64,000 nt of DNA from Arthrobacter sp. cf158. GTDB lineage: Bacteria > Actinomycetota > Actinomycetes > Actinomycetales > Micrococcaceae. The notes beneath the pieces were generated by a model, which saw only the letters and a program-made list of their open reading frames with translations, searched no databases and was not told where the DNA came from. The translations under genes and the position numbers were made by a program. Shown here piece after piece: positions 17,438-26,225 of the stretch (the first letter of the stretch is position 1; each line of letters starts with the position of its first letter). The stretch spans positions 56,713 through 120,712 of the forward strand of contig NZ_FNNR01000013.1 in the NCBI RefSeq assembly GCF_900106835.1, written 5' to 3'.

Positions 17438-19156
17438 CTAGTCTTTCAGATTCGGGAACTCTTCCTCGGTGTATTCGACGCCTAATCCTGCTGGCAACGG
17501 ACCGTCGCCATGCCGGGCGACTTCTGTCCCGCGCAGTTCGACGCGCCGGATCTTGCCGGAAATCGTCTTGGGGAGTTCGCCAAATTCGAGCCGGCGGATG
17601 CGCTTGAACGGCGCGAGGTGCTCCCGGCAGTAGCGAAGGATGTCCTCGGCCACCGCCGGTCCGGCTTCATAGCCCGCAGCCAACACCACGAACGCCTTGG
17701 GTACCGACAGCTTCACGGCATCAGGCGAAGGAACGACGGCGGCCTCCGCCACTGCGGGGTGTTCGATCAGCACGCTTTCAAGCTCGAAGGGAGACAACCG
17801 GTAGTCGGAGGATTTGAAGACGTCGTCGTCCCGGCCAACATAGGTGATGACACCGTCGGAGTCCCGGCTCGCCATGTCGCCGGTGTGATAGTAGCCATCG
17901 CGGAAAGCCTCGGCCGTCTTGGCTTCGTCGCCGAAGTAGCTCTTCATGAGCCCCACGGGCCGGGGGTCCAAGCGCAGGCAGAGTTCGCCGTCGTCGGCTT
18001 CCTGCCCGGTGACGGGATCCACCAGAACGACGTCGTACCCGGGCAGCGGCCGTCCCATGGAGCCGATCTTCACTGCCTGGGTAGGTGTGTTGGCGATCTG
18101 GACCGTAGATTCGGTCTGGCCGAAACCATCGCGGATGGTGACGCCCCAGGCTTTCTCCACCTGGCCGATCACCTCCGCGTTCAGGGGTTCACCGGCCGAG
18201 ACCACCTTGCGGGGTGGGCTGCTGAGCTGCGTGAGATCAGCCTGGATGAGCATCCTCCATACCGTTGGGGGAGCACAGAAACTCGTGACGCCTTCGCGGC
18301 CCATCTGGTCCATCAGCGCGGAGGCGTCGAAGCGTTCGTAGTTGTAGATGAAGACGCAGGCCTCGGCGATCCAGGGAGTGAAAACGTTGGACCACGCATG
18401 CTTGGCCCAGCCCGGGGAGGCGACGTTGAGGTGGACATCGCCGGGTTCCAGTCCGATCCAATACATGGTGGACAAGTGGCCCACCGGGTACGAGGTATGG
18501 GTGTGCTCCACCAGCTTGGCTCGCGAGGTGGTGCCGGACGTGAAGTACAGCAGAAGAGTTTCGTCCGCTGTGGTGGCGGCGTCCGGCGTGAAGTCTGCGC
18601 CGGCGTCGTAAGAATCTGCGTACTGTTTTGCCTCCGCGTCGGTGCGTTCCGCGCCTACCTCAACCAGCGTGTAGTCGCCCTCCACCGCCGCGAACTTGCC
18701 GATGTTGGCACTTCCTACGGCCACCCAGCCTGCCCCGCCCCGCTCCACTCTGTCCTGAAGATCGCGGGCGCCCATCAGCGTGGTGGTGGGGATCATGACA
18801 ATGCCGAGTTTGATGCCGGCCAACATGAGCTCCCACAGCTCCACTTGGTTGCCGAGCATGATGATCATATGGTCGCCGCGTTTGACGCCCTGGTTGCGGA
18901 GCCAATTGGCCACCTGCGACGAACGCTCCGACAAGTCCCTGTAGCTGCGGCGGGTTGAGCTGCCGTCCTGTTCCACGATCACCAGCGCGGGCTTGGCGCC
19001 CCTGTCCTCATCCGCCGCGATCTGGTCGAACCAGTCCAAGGCGAAGTTGAAGTGCTCAAAGCGAGGCCACTCGAATTCGGCGTGCGCCAGTTTGTAGTCT
19101 TCGCGCAGTTCCAGCAGCCGGTCGCGGGCCGCACGGAAGTCTTCTGTGACTGTCAT
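17438..19156 (-). CDS. AMP-dependent acyl-CoA synthetase
   Basis: 572 residues; AAAGGCGG precedes the ATG. It is an ANL-superfamily ligase that activates a carboxylate to its CoA thioester through an acyl-AMP. Motifs: LLYFTSGTTSRAKLVEHTH (A3), GFGQTES (A5), YYHTGDMASRDSDG (A7), YVGRDDDVFKSSDYRLSP (A8) and the adenylating lysine in PKTISGKIRRVEL (A10). The architecture is closest to the medium-chain/acetyl-CoA synthetase-like group. It is divergent from an acyl-CoA dehydrogenase, suggesting paired activation and beta-oxidation of a short or branched acid. The substrate cannot be read from the sequence. Confidence 0.92.
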   Translation of the reverse strand: MTVTEDFRAARDRLLELREDYKLAHAEFEWPRFEHFNFALDWFDQIAADEDRGAKPALVIVEQDGSSTRRSYRDLSERSSQVANWLRNQGVKRGDHMIIMLGNQVELWELMLAGIKLGIVMIPTTTLMGARDLQDRVERGGAGWVAVGSANIGKFAAVEGDYTLVEVGAERTDAEAKQYADSYDAGADFTPDAATTADETLLLYFTSGTTSRAKLVEHTHTSYPVGHLSTMYWIGLEPGDVHLNVASPGWAKHAWSNVFTPWIAEACVFIYNYERFDASALMDQMGREGVTSFCAPPTVWRMLIQADLTQLSSPPRKVVSAGEPLNAEVIGQVEKAWGVTIRDGFGQTESTVQIANTPTQAVKIGSMGRPLPGYDVVLVDPVTGQEADDGELCLRLDPRPVGLMKSYFGDEAKTAEAFRDGYYHTGDMASRDSDGVITYVGRDDDVFKSSDYRLSPFELESVLIEHPAVAEAAVVPSPDAVKLSVPKAFVVLAAGYEAGPAVAEDILRYCREHLAPFKRIRRLEFGELPKTISGKIRRVELRGTEVARHGDGPLPAGLGVEYTEEEFPNLKD

Positions 19157-19206
19157 AGTCCGCCTTTCGTTGGGTTGCCGGGCGTCATCGCCGCAACATC
19201 CCGCCT

Positions 19207-19234
19207 AGTGATCCACATCACCTTGCAATATACT
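19207..19234 (+). promoter_or_regulatory. CRP/GlxR-like dyad and -10 element between divergent genes
   Basis: AGTGATCCACATCACC (19207-19222) contains GTGA-N6-TCAC, the core of CRP/GlxR-type sites. It is followed by TATACT (19229-19234), a good -10 for the dehydrogenase gene; the dyad would then cover the -35 region. Confidence 0.4.
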
Positions 19235-19286
19235 AGGACATCCAAGGGTTTGGAAGAGCCCGCGCGGGACATGACGAAGGGGTCTA

Positions 19287-20504
19287 ATGCTCGACGAAAA
19301 AGCTGCCGGCACCGTTACCAACGGTTCGGCACCAGAACGCGTCCTCCCTCCTTATCCGGAGGCGGACCTGATGCACGTCATTGACCTGCTGCCCGACGGA
19401 GAGCGTGCCCGGTACCTGGAGATCCGGGAATTCCTGCAGACACGCATCCGGGCCGCCAGCATCGAGTATTGGAACCGGGAGGAATTCCCGTTCGGGCTGC
19501 TGGCAGACATGGCCAAATTCGGGCTTGGCGGCCTTCAGACTGACGGGTCCACCAAGCTCTTCAAGGGCCTGATGTACACGGAGATCGCCCGGGCAGACGT
19601 ATCGCTTTCTGCCTTGGTGGGCATCCATAACGAGCTCATCGTGGGCATGATTGATGAGCTCGGCTCCCCGGAGCAGAAGCGCACATGGCTGCCCGGGTTG
19701 GAGGCTTTTACCCAGCTGGGAGCCTTTGCGCTCACCGAACCGGACCACGGTTCCGACATCGCCGGAGGACTCTCGACGACGGCGCGACGCGACGGCGGCG
19801 AATGGGTCATCAACGGTGCCAAGCGGTGGATCGGGGCCGGCACGATTGCCGATTTCGCCCTGGTATGGGCCCGCGATGAGTCAGACGGTCAGATCAAGGG
19901 CTTCATTGTGGAGACGGACCGCCCCGGGTACTCGGCGACAAAAATTGCCAACAAGATCGGCCTCCGCATCATGCAGAATGCGGACATCGTCTTGGACGAG
20001 GTCCGCATTCCCCTTGAGAACCTGCTGCCCGGTGCCACGGAGTTTTCCCGTGCCAATGACCTGCTGCGCGATTCCCGGGCCTGGGTGGGGTGGCAGGCCG
20101 CGGGGATTCAGTTGGCGGCCTTCGATATTGCCCGGGCCTACGCCTTGGAACGCAAGCAGTTTGGCAAGGAACTGGCACGCTTCCAGCTCGTCCAGCAGCA
20201 GCTCGCGGATATTCTGGGCAATGCCAACGCTTCACTGTCCATGATGGTGGAGCTTGCCCGCATCCAGCAGGCCGGGAAACTCGAAATGGTCCAGGCTGCC
20301 ATGTGCAAAGCCACCACCACCCGGCTCGCCCGTTCGTCCGTGGCGATGGGCCGTTCCTTGTTGGGCGGGAACGGAATCACCACGGACTACGAGATGGGCA
20401 AGCTCTTTGGGGATGCTGAGATCCTCTACACCTACGAGGGCAGCTACGAGATCAACTCCATGATCGTGGCCCGTGCGGTGACACGGAAATCCGCGTTTGT
20501 TTAG
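19287..20504 (+). CDS. Acyl-CoA dehydrogenase
   Basis: 405 residues; GAAGGGG precedes the ATG. It is an FAD enzyme that introduces the alpha-beta double bond in acyl-CoA. Motifs: FALTEPDHGSDIAGGL (FAD/substrate), NGAKRWIGAGTIADFALVWA, ERKQFGKELARFQLVQQQLA, and C-terminal YEGSYEINSMIVARAVT with the catalytic base region. The sequence style resembles the glutaryl-CoA dehydrogenase/short-chain branch. It could serve isobutyryl-CoA for the valine operon or the product of the divergent synthetase; neither is proven. Its stop overlaps the stop of the convergent permease gene. Confidence 0.93.
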   Translation: MLDEKAAGTVTNGSAPERVLPPYPEADLMHVIDLLPDGERARYLEIREFLQTRIRAASIEYWNREEFPFGLLADMAKFGLGGLQTDGSTKLFKGLMYTEIARADVSLSALVGIHNELIVGMIDELGSPEQKRTWLPGLEAFTQLGAFALTEPDHGSDIAGGLSTTARRDGGEWVINGAKRWIGAGTIADFALVWARDESDGQIKGFIVETDRPGYSATKIANKIGLRIMQNADIVLDEVRIPLENLLPGATEFSRANDLLRDSRAWVGWQAAGIQLAAFDIARAYALERKQFGKELARFQLVQQQLADILGNANASLSMMVELARIQQAGKLEMVQAAMCKATTTRLARSSVAMGRSLLGGNGITTDYEMGKLFGDAEILYTYEGSYEINSMIVARAVTRKSAFV

Positions 20505-22087
20505 GCCTTGACTGTTAGGGCGGGGTCTTCTTGGGCAGGGTCCGGTGACGGTGCAAGGGCCGCGTGCTCGGCCAGGACTCCTGTGCGGTGCCTGATGCGG
20601 AGACGGTAGAGGAGCGTTCCGCCAACGACTACTGCCGCAACGAACATGACGCCGCCCCATTGCAGGTACCACTCGAAGGGCGGTACTGAGTTGTAAATCT
20701 CCGGTCGAGGCCACACAAGGTTCAATGTCATGGCTCCGCCCCAGAGCACTGCCACGATGTTGACGGGCAGCCCCCACTTGCCGAGGCTGAATCCGGGTTC
20801 TGATCCATCGTCCTTCAGGGGCCACTTCTTCAGGAACCGGCGCCGCAGCATGGGCACGGTCACCAGCAGGTAGGACAGGTAGATCAGGACGATGCTGATG
20901 CTGGAGAGGATGGTGAAGATGGCCGGCTGGGAGATGTTGACGATCAACGGAATCACAGCCACAACACCGATGACGATCGCAGCAACCGTGGGGGTTTTGC
21001 GGGTGGGGTGCACTTTGCTGAGCTGACGGCTGAAGGGAAGGTTGTTGTCCCTGGCCATGGCGAACATCATCCGGATGGCTGCTGCGTGGACGGCCAGAGT
21101 ACAGACCACAACGGCCACGACGATGCAGGCCAGGAACGCTTTGCCGAACGGGCCACCCAACACCGACAGCACAATGTACTGCAGCCCGCCATCAGCGGCT
21201 CCGAGCTTGGGATCGGAAAGGTCGGGTGCGGCCAGGATTCCGCCCAGCAGGAGCAGCCCTCCCAGAAGGAAGGATGCCGTGACAGCGCGCAGGATTGCCC
21301 TGGGAGCCGTTTTCTTGGGGTCCTTGGTTTCTTCACCCAAGGAACTGGCGGTATCGAATCCGTACATGACGTAACCGGAAGCCATGGCGGCAATGAGGAA
21401 CACTCCAAAGAAGCCCAGCGGATGCTCTTCGCCGAAGCCAGCGGTATCCAGGAGGACTTCGGGTCCGCGCACGGAATGCCAAATGAGCGCAGCAATGAGC
21501 AGGACAGCAGCAACCAGTTCCACGAACACGCCAACGCTATTGATCATGGTCATGAGTTTCACGCCGAACGCGTTAATGAGGGTGGAAATGCCGATCATGA
21601 TGCTGGCCAGGATGACCCCGTTGACCGCAAAGTCGTAAGGGCCGGTTCCATCGCCCACCAGCTGGAAACCACTCCAGATCTGCGGCAGGGTGATTTGGAG
21701 AGCCAAGGCAACGGAACCCAGGGCCATGATGGAAGAGAGCAGCAACAACCAGCCGGCCAGCCAGGCCCACGTTCCGGTTGAAAGCCTCTTGGCCCAGTTA
21801 TAGACCGAGCCGGCCACCGGGTAGCGGCCGGCGAGTTCTGCAAAGCACAGAGCGACCATAAGTTGGCCGACGAAGACGATGGGCCACGACCACGCATAGG
21901 CCGGTCCCGCCGTCGAAAATCCGAAGTAAAACAGTTGAAAAACGCCGGTGAGGATGGAGATGTAGCTGACGCCGGCGGCGAAGCTGGCGAACTTACCGAT
22001 GCTGCGGTCAAGGGTTTGGGCATAGCCAAACTCGTCCATTCCGCTTGCATCGCTCTTGCAGGGTCCTAATTTGCTGGGTTCTGACAT
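20501..22087 (-). CDS. APC-superfamily amino acid/amine permease
   Basis: 528 residues with about 12 hydrophobic segments between residues 33 and 500 and a polar C-terminal tail. APC landmarks: SFAAGVSYISILTGVFQLFY in helix 1, AELAGRYPVAGSVYNWAKRL after helix 2, and ASGYVMYGFDTASSLGEET in helix 6. Actinobacterial members transport amino acids, GABA, or choline-like amines. It follows betB-betA on the same strand after a 142-bp gap, so choline or betaine uptake is plausible but inferred from context only. Confidence 0.88.
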   Translation of the reverse strand: MSEPSKLGPCKSDASGMDEFGYAQTLDRSIGKFASFAAGVSYISILTGVFQLFYFGFSTAGPAYAWSWPIVFVGQLMVALCFAELAGRYPVAGSVYNWAKRLSTGTWAWLAGWLLLLSSIMALGSVALALQITLPQIWSGFQLVGDGTGPYDFAVNGVILASIMIGISTLINAFGVKLMTMINSVGVFVELVAAVLLIAALIWHSVRGPEVLLDTAGFGEEHPLGFFGVFLIAAMASGYVMYGFDTASSLGEETKDPKKTAPRAILRAVTASFLLGGLLLLGGILAAPDLSDPKLGAADGGLQYIVLSVLGGPFGKAFLACIVVAVVVCTLAVHAAAIRMMFAMARDNNLPFSRQLSKVHPTRKTPTVAAIVIGVVAVIPLIVNISQPAIFTILSSISIVLIYLSYLLVTVPMLRRRFLKKWPLKDDGSEPGFSLGKWGLPVNIVAVLWGGAMTLNLVWPRPEIYNSVPPFEWYLQWGGVMFVAAVVVGGTLLYRLRIRHRTGVLAEHAALAPSPDPAQEDPALTVKA

Positions 22088-22229
22088 TCGAACTCCTCAT
22101 TCAGACATGCACGGTTGGTGATAACCTGCGGCCGCCTTTGGACGCAGTGGATATCAAAGTCCGGGCACCACGGTGTGCCTCGGGCTGTTCCCCCATTGGT
22201 GTTGCGTTGGTCTAAAGTAAGTTTCCTGA

Positions 22230-23882
22230 TCAGGCGAGAGACAGGCTGAAGTCGGCCTCCGCCGTCGTTGTATCGTCCGTCCGGCCGGCAGCCAGGTTGG
22301 CCTTGATGAGATCGGCACAGCGCTCGCCGATCATCATGACGGTGATGTTGGGGTTCACCGTGACGTGTTCCGGCATGACGGAGGCATCGGCCACGCGCAG
22401 CCCGGTAACGCCCTTGACCCTTAGCTCAGGATCCAGGGGTGACATGGGGTCCTCCACGGGTCCCATCCGGACTGTGCCGACGGGGTGGTAGACGGTGTTG
22501 TGTGTTTTACGGATGTAGTCCTGCAGCTCCTCGTCGCTTTGTGCCTCGATGCCGGGGGAGAGTTCCCGCCCGGTCCATTCGGCCATGGCCGGCTGCGCAG
22601 CGATTTCCCGGGCCTTGCGGATACCGGCCACCATGACGCGCATGTCGTGCCCCTCCGGATCGGTGAAATAGCGGGGGTCCACCATGGGCTTGTCGCGGAA
22701 GTCCCGGCTACGCAGTCGAACAGTCCCGCGGGAGCGCGCGTGCGTGACGTTCGGAGTCAGGCTAAAGCCGTTCTCCGTGGTGGGGTACCCGTAGCGCAGG
22801 GTGTTCATGTCGAAGGGCACAGAGCCGTAGTGCATCATCAGATCCGGGCGGTCCAGGCTCTCCTCGGTGGGAGTGAAGATGCCGATTTCCCACCACTGGG
22901 TGGACGTCTGCACCATGGGCTGCTTGGCTTCGAACTGCACCACGCCTTCCGGGTGGTCCTGCAGGTGCTCTCCGACGCCGGGGGAGTCCACCAGAACGTC
23001 GATGCCGTGCTGCTCAAGGTGCGCCGCCGGGCCGATGCCGGAGAGCATGAGCAGCTTGGGGGAATCGATGGCGCCCGTGGACAGGATGACCTCACGATGC
23101 GCGTTCAACCTGTGCGTCCGGCCGAAAGCCGAGTCAACAACGTCGACGCCGGTGCAGCGCTTGTCCGCGTCGAACACCAGTTGGCGGGCCCGCAGGCCGG
23201 TCAGCAGCGTGAAGTTTTCACGGTCGATGATGGGGTGGATATAGGAGACCGAACTGGACGAACGCGTCCCGTCCGAGCGGCGGTTGATCTGGAAAAAGTT
23301 GGCGCCGTTGATCACGGTGGTGCCGTCATTGAACTTTGCCCGGGGGATCCCGGTCTGCTCACAGGCATCAAGGAGTGCAACCCCGGCGGGATCGTTCGGG
23401 GGTACGTTCATCAGGTGCACCGGACCATCATGGCCGTGATGCGGAGCGTCCGCTCCGGCGTCCTCGTTGCTTTCCAGCCGCTGATACAAGGGCCAGGCGG
23501 CGGCAGCGTTCCAGCCGGTGGCGCCGTACTTTGACTCCCACTCGTCCAGGTCTTCGCGGGGAGCCCAGAACGCGATACAGGAGTTGTGGCTGGAGCAGCC
23601 ACCCATGACTTTGGCACGGGCGTGGCGCATGAACGAGTTCCCGTTTTCCTGCGGTTCCACCGGGTAGTCCCAGTCGTAGCCGGATTCCAGCAGTTCCATC
23701 CAGCGGTCCAACTGCAGGATTTCGGGCAGGTTGCGGTCATCCGGGCCGGCTTCCACCAGCGCCACCGTGACGTCAGGGTCCTCGCTTAGCCTGGCGGCGA
23801 CGGCAGCGCCGGCAGACCCGCCGCCAATGACGACGTAATCGAACCCGCGTTCGCTGAGGTTCTCAATATTGTCGACGTGCAT
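22230..23882 (-). CDS. betA: Choline dehydrogenase (GMC oxidoreductase)
   Basis: 550 residues; the ATG directly follows the betB stop codon, so the two are cotranscribed and coupled. It has an N-terminal FAD Rossmann motif VIGGGSAGAAVAARL (18-32), the GMC signature around ARAKVMGGCSSHNSCIAFW, GAIDSPKLLMLSGIGPAAHL, and the C-terminal catalytic histidine H466 in YHPVGTVRMGP, followed by DASVMPEHVTVNPNITVMMI. It oxidises choline to betaine aldehyde in the membrane/cytoplasm. Context with betB and the gbcAB-like pair favours choline; other GMC substrates are possible. Confidence 0.9.
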   Translation of the reverse strand: MHVDNIENLSERGFDYVVIGGGSAGAAVAARLSEDPDVTVALVEAGPDDRNLPEILQLDRWMELLESGYDWDYPVEPQENGNSFMRHARAKVMGGCSSHNSCIAFWAPREDLDEWESKYGATGWNAAAAWPLYQRLESNEDAGADAPHHGHDGPVHLMNVPPNDPAGVALLDACEQTGIPRAKFNDGTTVINGANFFQINRRSDGTRSSSSVSYIHPIIDRENFTLLTGLRARQLVFDADKRCTGVDVVDSAFGRTHRLNAHREVILSTGAIDSPKLLMLSGIGPAAHLEQHGIDVLVDSPGVGEHLQDHPEGVVQFEAKQPMVQTSTQWWEIGIFTPTEESLDRPDLMMHYGSVPFDMNTLRYGYPTTENGFSLTPNVTHARSRGTVRLRSRDFRDKPMVDPRYFTDPEGHDMRVMVAGIRKAREIAAQPAMAEWTGRELSPGIEAQSDEELQDYIRKTHNTVYHPVGTVRMGPVEDPMSPLDPELRVKGVTGLRVADASVMPEHVTVNPNITVMMIGERCADLIKANLAAGRTDDTTTAEADFSLSLA

Positions 23883-25394
23883 CTAGTTCTCCTTGCCGTG
23901 GTCTGCGAACCAGCCTGTCACCTGGGGGCTGGTGTTCTGGTAGATGTGCTTGGCTTCCTGGTATTCCCCGAGGCCGGTGGGGCCGAGCTCGCGGCCGACG
24001 CCGGACTGGCCAAAGCCGCCCCACTCGGCCTGCGGAAGATAGGGGTGGTAGTCGTTGATCCATACCGTGCCGTGGCGCAAACGGCCCGCAACCCGCTGGG
24101 CCTTGCCGGCATCCTGCGTCCAGACCGCGCCCGCGAGTCCGTAGATGGTGTCGTTGGCAGTGGCTACGGCTTCGTCCTCCGTGCGGAACGTTTCCACTGT
24201 TACTACCGGGCCAAAGGCTTCGTCGATCACTACCGACATTCCCCGGGTCACGCGGTCCAGGACGGTGGGCTGGTAGTAGAAGCCGGCGTCGAACTTTTCA
24301 CCTTCAGGGGCCGCGCCGCCACACCGCAGCCGCGCGCCTTCGGCCACGCCACGCTGAACGTAAGCGTCCACCTTGTTGCGGTGTTCGGCGGAGATGAGCG
24401 GGCCGGTTTCGGCGTCCTCGTCGAACGGGCCGCCGATGCGGATGTTCTTTGCCTTCCGGACCAACTCGTCCACAAAGCGTTCGGCGATGGATTCCTCCAC
24501 CACCAGCCGCGCACCGGCTGAGCAGACCTGACCTGAGTGCACAAAGGCGCCGTTCAGCGCATTGTCGACGGCGGCGTCAAAGTCAGCGTCAGCGAACACG
24601 ACATTGGGGTTCTTGCCGCCCAGCTCCAGCGCCACCTTTTTCACGGTGCCGGCTGCGGCTGCGGCAATGCGCTTGCCGGTTTCCAAGCCCCCAGTGAAGG
24701 AAACCAGGTCCACGTCGGGGTGCTCCGAAAGTGGTGCGCCCGCTTTGACTCCGGGACCGGTGACCAGGTTGGCGACGCCGTCCGGCAGACCCAGGTCCTT
24801 CAGCAACTGCGTGGTGAGGATTGCGGTGGACGGGGTCAGTTCGGCCGGCTTGAGGACGAAGGTGCAACCGGCGGCAAGCGCCGGCGCGATCTTCCACGCA
24901 GCCTGCAGCAGCGGGTAGTTCCACGGCGTGATCAAGCCGCAGACGCCCACGGGCTCGTAGACGATTTTGCTCACGACGGCGGGGTCCCCGGCGTCCACTA
25001 CGCGGCCCGCCGACTGTCCGGCGAGCCTTCCGAAGTATTCGAAGCAGGCGGCGATGTCATCGATGTCGATGCGGCTTTCGATGATTCTTTTGCCGGTGTC
25101 CAGGGATTCGGCGCGGGCGAACTTTTCCCGGCGTTCGCGCAGTTCCGCCGCGACCTTGAGCAGGAAGGCGCCGCGCTCGGGAGCGGGGACGTTTGCCCAA
25201 ACGCCGGAATCGAAGGCTGCGCGGGCTGCGGAAATGGCTCGCTCGGCGTCCTCGCGGCCGGCTTCGGACACCGTGGCGACAGGCTCGCCGTCGGCCGGGT
25301 TGTGGATTTTTCTTACAGCACCGGACGCAGCCGGCTCCCACGAGCCGTTGATGAAAAGCGTGGAGGCAGAATCGGAAAATGTGGCTTGGGTCAT
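23883..25394 (-). CDS. betB: Betaine aldehyde dehydrogenase
   Basis: 503 residues from the ATG at 25394; the longer frame to 25430 runs into the operator region. NAD(P)-dependent aldehyde dehydrogenase with ITPWNYPLLQAAWKIAPALA (N-terminal catalytic Asn), ELGGKNPNVVF (catalytic Glu) and catalytic C291 in GQVCSAGARL. It converts betaine aldehyde to glycine betaine. There is no ribosome-binding site: the predicted -10 element ends only 7 bases before the ATG, so the mRNA is probably leaderless. It is first gene of the betB-betA unit. Confidence 0.9.
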   Translation of the reverse strand: MTQATFSDSASTLFINGSWEPAASGAVRKIHNPADGEPVATVSEAGREDAERAISAARAAFDSGVWANVPAPERGAFLLKVAAELRERREKFARAESLDTGKRIIESRIDIDDIAACFEYFGRLAGQSAGRVVDAGDPAVVSKIVYEPVGVCGLITPWNYPLLQAAWKIAPALAAGCTFVLKPAELTPSTAILTTQLLKDLGLPDGVANLVTGPGVKAGAPLSEHPDVDLVSFTGGLETGKRIAAAAAGTVKKVALELGGKNPNVVFADADFDAAVDNALNGAFVHSGQVCSAGARLVVEESIAERFVDELVRKAKNIRIGGPFDEDAETGPLISAEHRNKVDAYVQRGVAEGARLRCGGAAPEGEKFDAGFYYQPTVLDRVTRGMSVVIDEAFGPVVTVETFRTEDEAVATANDTIYGLAGAVWTQDAGKAQRVAGRLRHGTVWINDYHPYLPQAEWGGFGQSGVGRELGPTGLGEYQEAKHIYQNTSPQVTGWFADHGKEN

Positions 25395-25401
25395 ACGAAG
25401 C

Positions 25402-25453
25402 AGGCTAGTGCATCTTGAACATCCGTTCAAGGAAAATTATGAACAGATGTTCA
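25402..25453 (-). promoter_or_regulatory. betB promoter with tandem TetR-type operators
   Basis: Two dyads of the form GAAC-N4-GTTC: TTGAACATCCGTTCAA (25415-25430) and TGAACAGATGTTCA (25440-25453), with centres 24 bp apart. On the minus strand TTGAAC (25430-25425), 17-bp spacer, TAGCCT (25407-25402) forms a promoter, so the proximal dyad covers the -35 element. Confidence 0.65.
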
Positions 25454-25460
25454 AATAACC

Positions 25461-26153
25461 TTAGTGTGCGTTAATACTGATGTTGTCGCGCATCTCCGCG
25501 ATGGTGGTTTTGAGTGTCTCGACATTAGGGCAGAGCGCCTCCACCTTGACTGTGACTGCCGGCTTGCTGAAGGTTCTCACCGCGGTGTACCCGTAGGAGT
25601 CGCCCGATGTGTAGGTGAGAGACAACATGTCCACTCCGCGATTACCGGCCATGCCGTAGCCCAGGGTTGTCTCCTTGACGTTGGCGGCGAGGTCCGGCTT
25701 GCCGGGGATGAGGATGGCGAGGACCTTCAACGTTGATGCGTGGTCGTCACCGGCCACCAACTCGGAGGGTTGGTTGCGCACCTGGATGGTTCGGACCTTG
25801 CATTGCGTGGTATCCGAGCTGAAGGTCATCATCCCGTCCGTCGCCATGCGGCTGTAGTCGGCCTGCCATCCGGCGCTGGGATCTGTTAAAGAGCTGGCAA
25901 TGTCAGGGGTGTGTCCACCATTTTCATCACCCAGGATTCTGTTGCCGTTCTCCCACGTGAGAGATTCAGTGGCGGGGTCGAGCTTTCCGGCGCCGGCAGT
26001 TCCGGCGGTTGACTCAGCCTGAGGTGGGGGCGTGGAGCTTGTAGCGGCCGTGCCGGGATTCCCGGCAGGGGCTGCTGCGCCGGTGGCGCAGCCTCCCAGG
26101 GCTGTGATGACAAGAATGGACGCGGTGGCCGCAACCAACGGCCTGCCCAACAA
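25461..26153 (-). CDS. Hypothetical lipoprotein
   Basis: About 230 residues. A signal peptide ends in the lipobox ITALGGC, giving a lipid-anchored cysteine near residue 22. A Thr/Pro/Ala-rich spacer (to about 55) is followed by a globular domain of unknown family containing two further cysteines (in TTQCKVRTIQV and EALCPNVE) that could form a disulphide. The start is uncertain: the frame opens just upstream and only TTG codons are available, with no clear ribosome-binding site. The gene lies between betB and VanW without obvious functional link. Confidence 0.7.
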   Translation of the reverse strand: MLGRPLVAATASILVITALGGCATGAAAPAGNPGTAATSSTPPPQAESTAGTAGAGKLDPATESLTWENGNRILGDENGGHTPDIASSLTDPSAGWQADYSRMATDGMMTFSSDTTQCKVRTIQVRNQPSELVAGDDHASTLKVLAILIPGKPDLAANVKETTLGYGMAGNRGVDMLSLTYTSGDSYGYTAVRTFSKPAVTVKVEALCPNVETLKTTIAEMRDNISINAH

Positions 26154-26225
26154 TTCAGTTCACGCCCACAGCTCATCTGTCATGCCCACCATCCTTCAAT
26201 CGGGGTGAGGCATTGGCGTTTGTCT

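Noticed and set aside
17510..18958. 482-codon plus-strand open frame opposite the acyl-CoA synthetase
   Set aside because: Antisense shadow; the synthetase has all family motifs and codon bias on the minus strand.
22225..22234. Palindrome CCTGATCAGG at the betA stop as an operator
   Set aside because: Only 10 bp, overlaps the stop codon, and no promoter elements next to it; likely chance.
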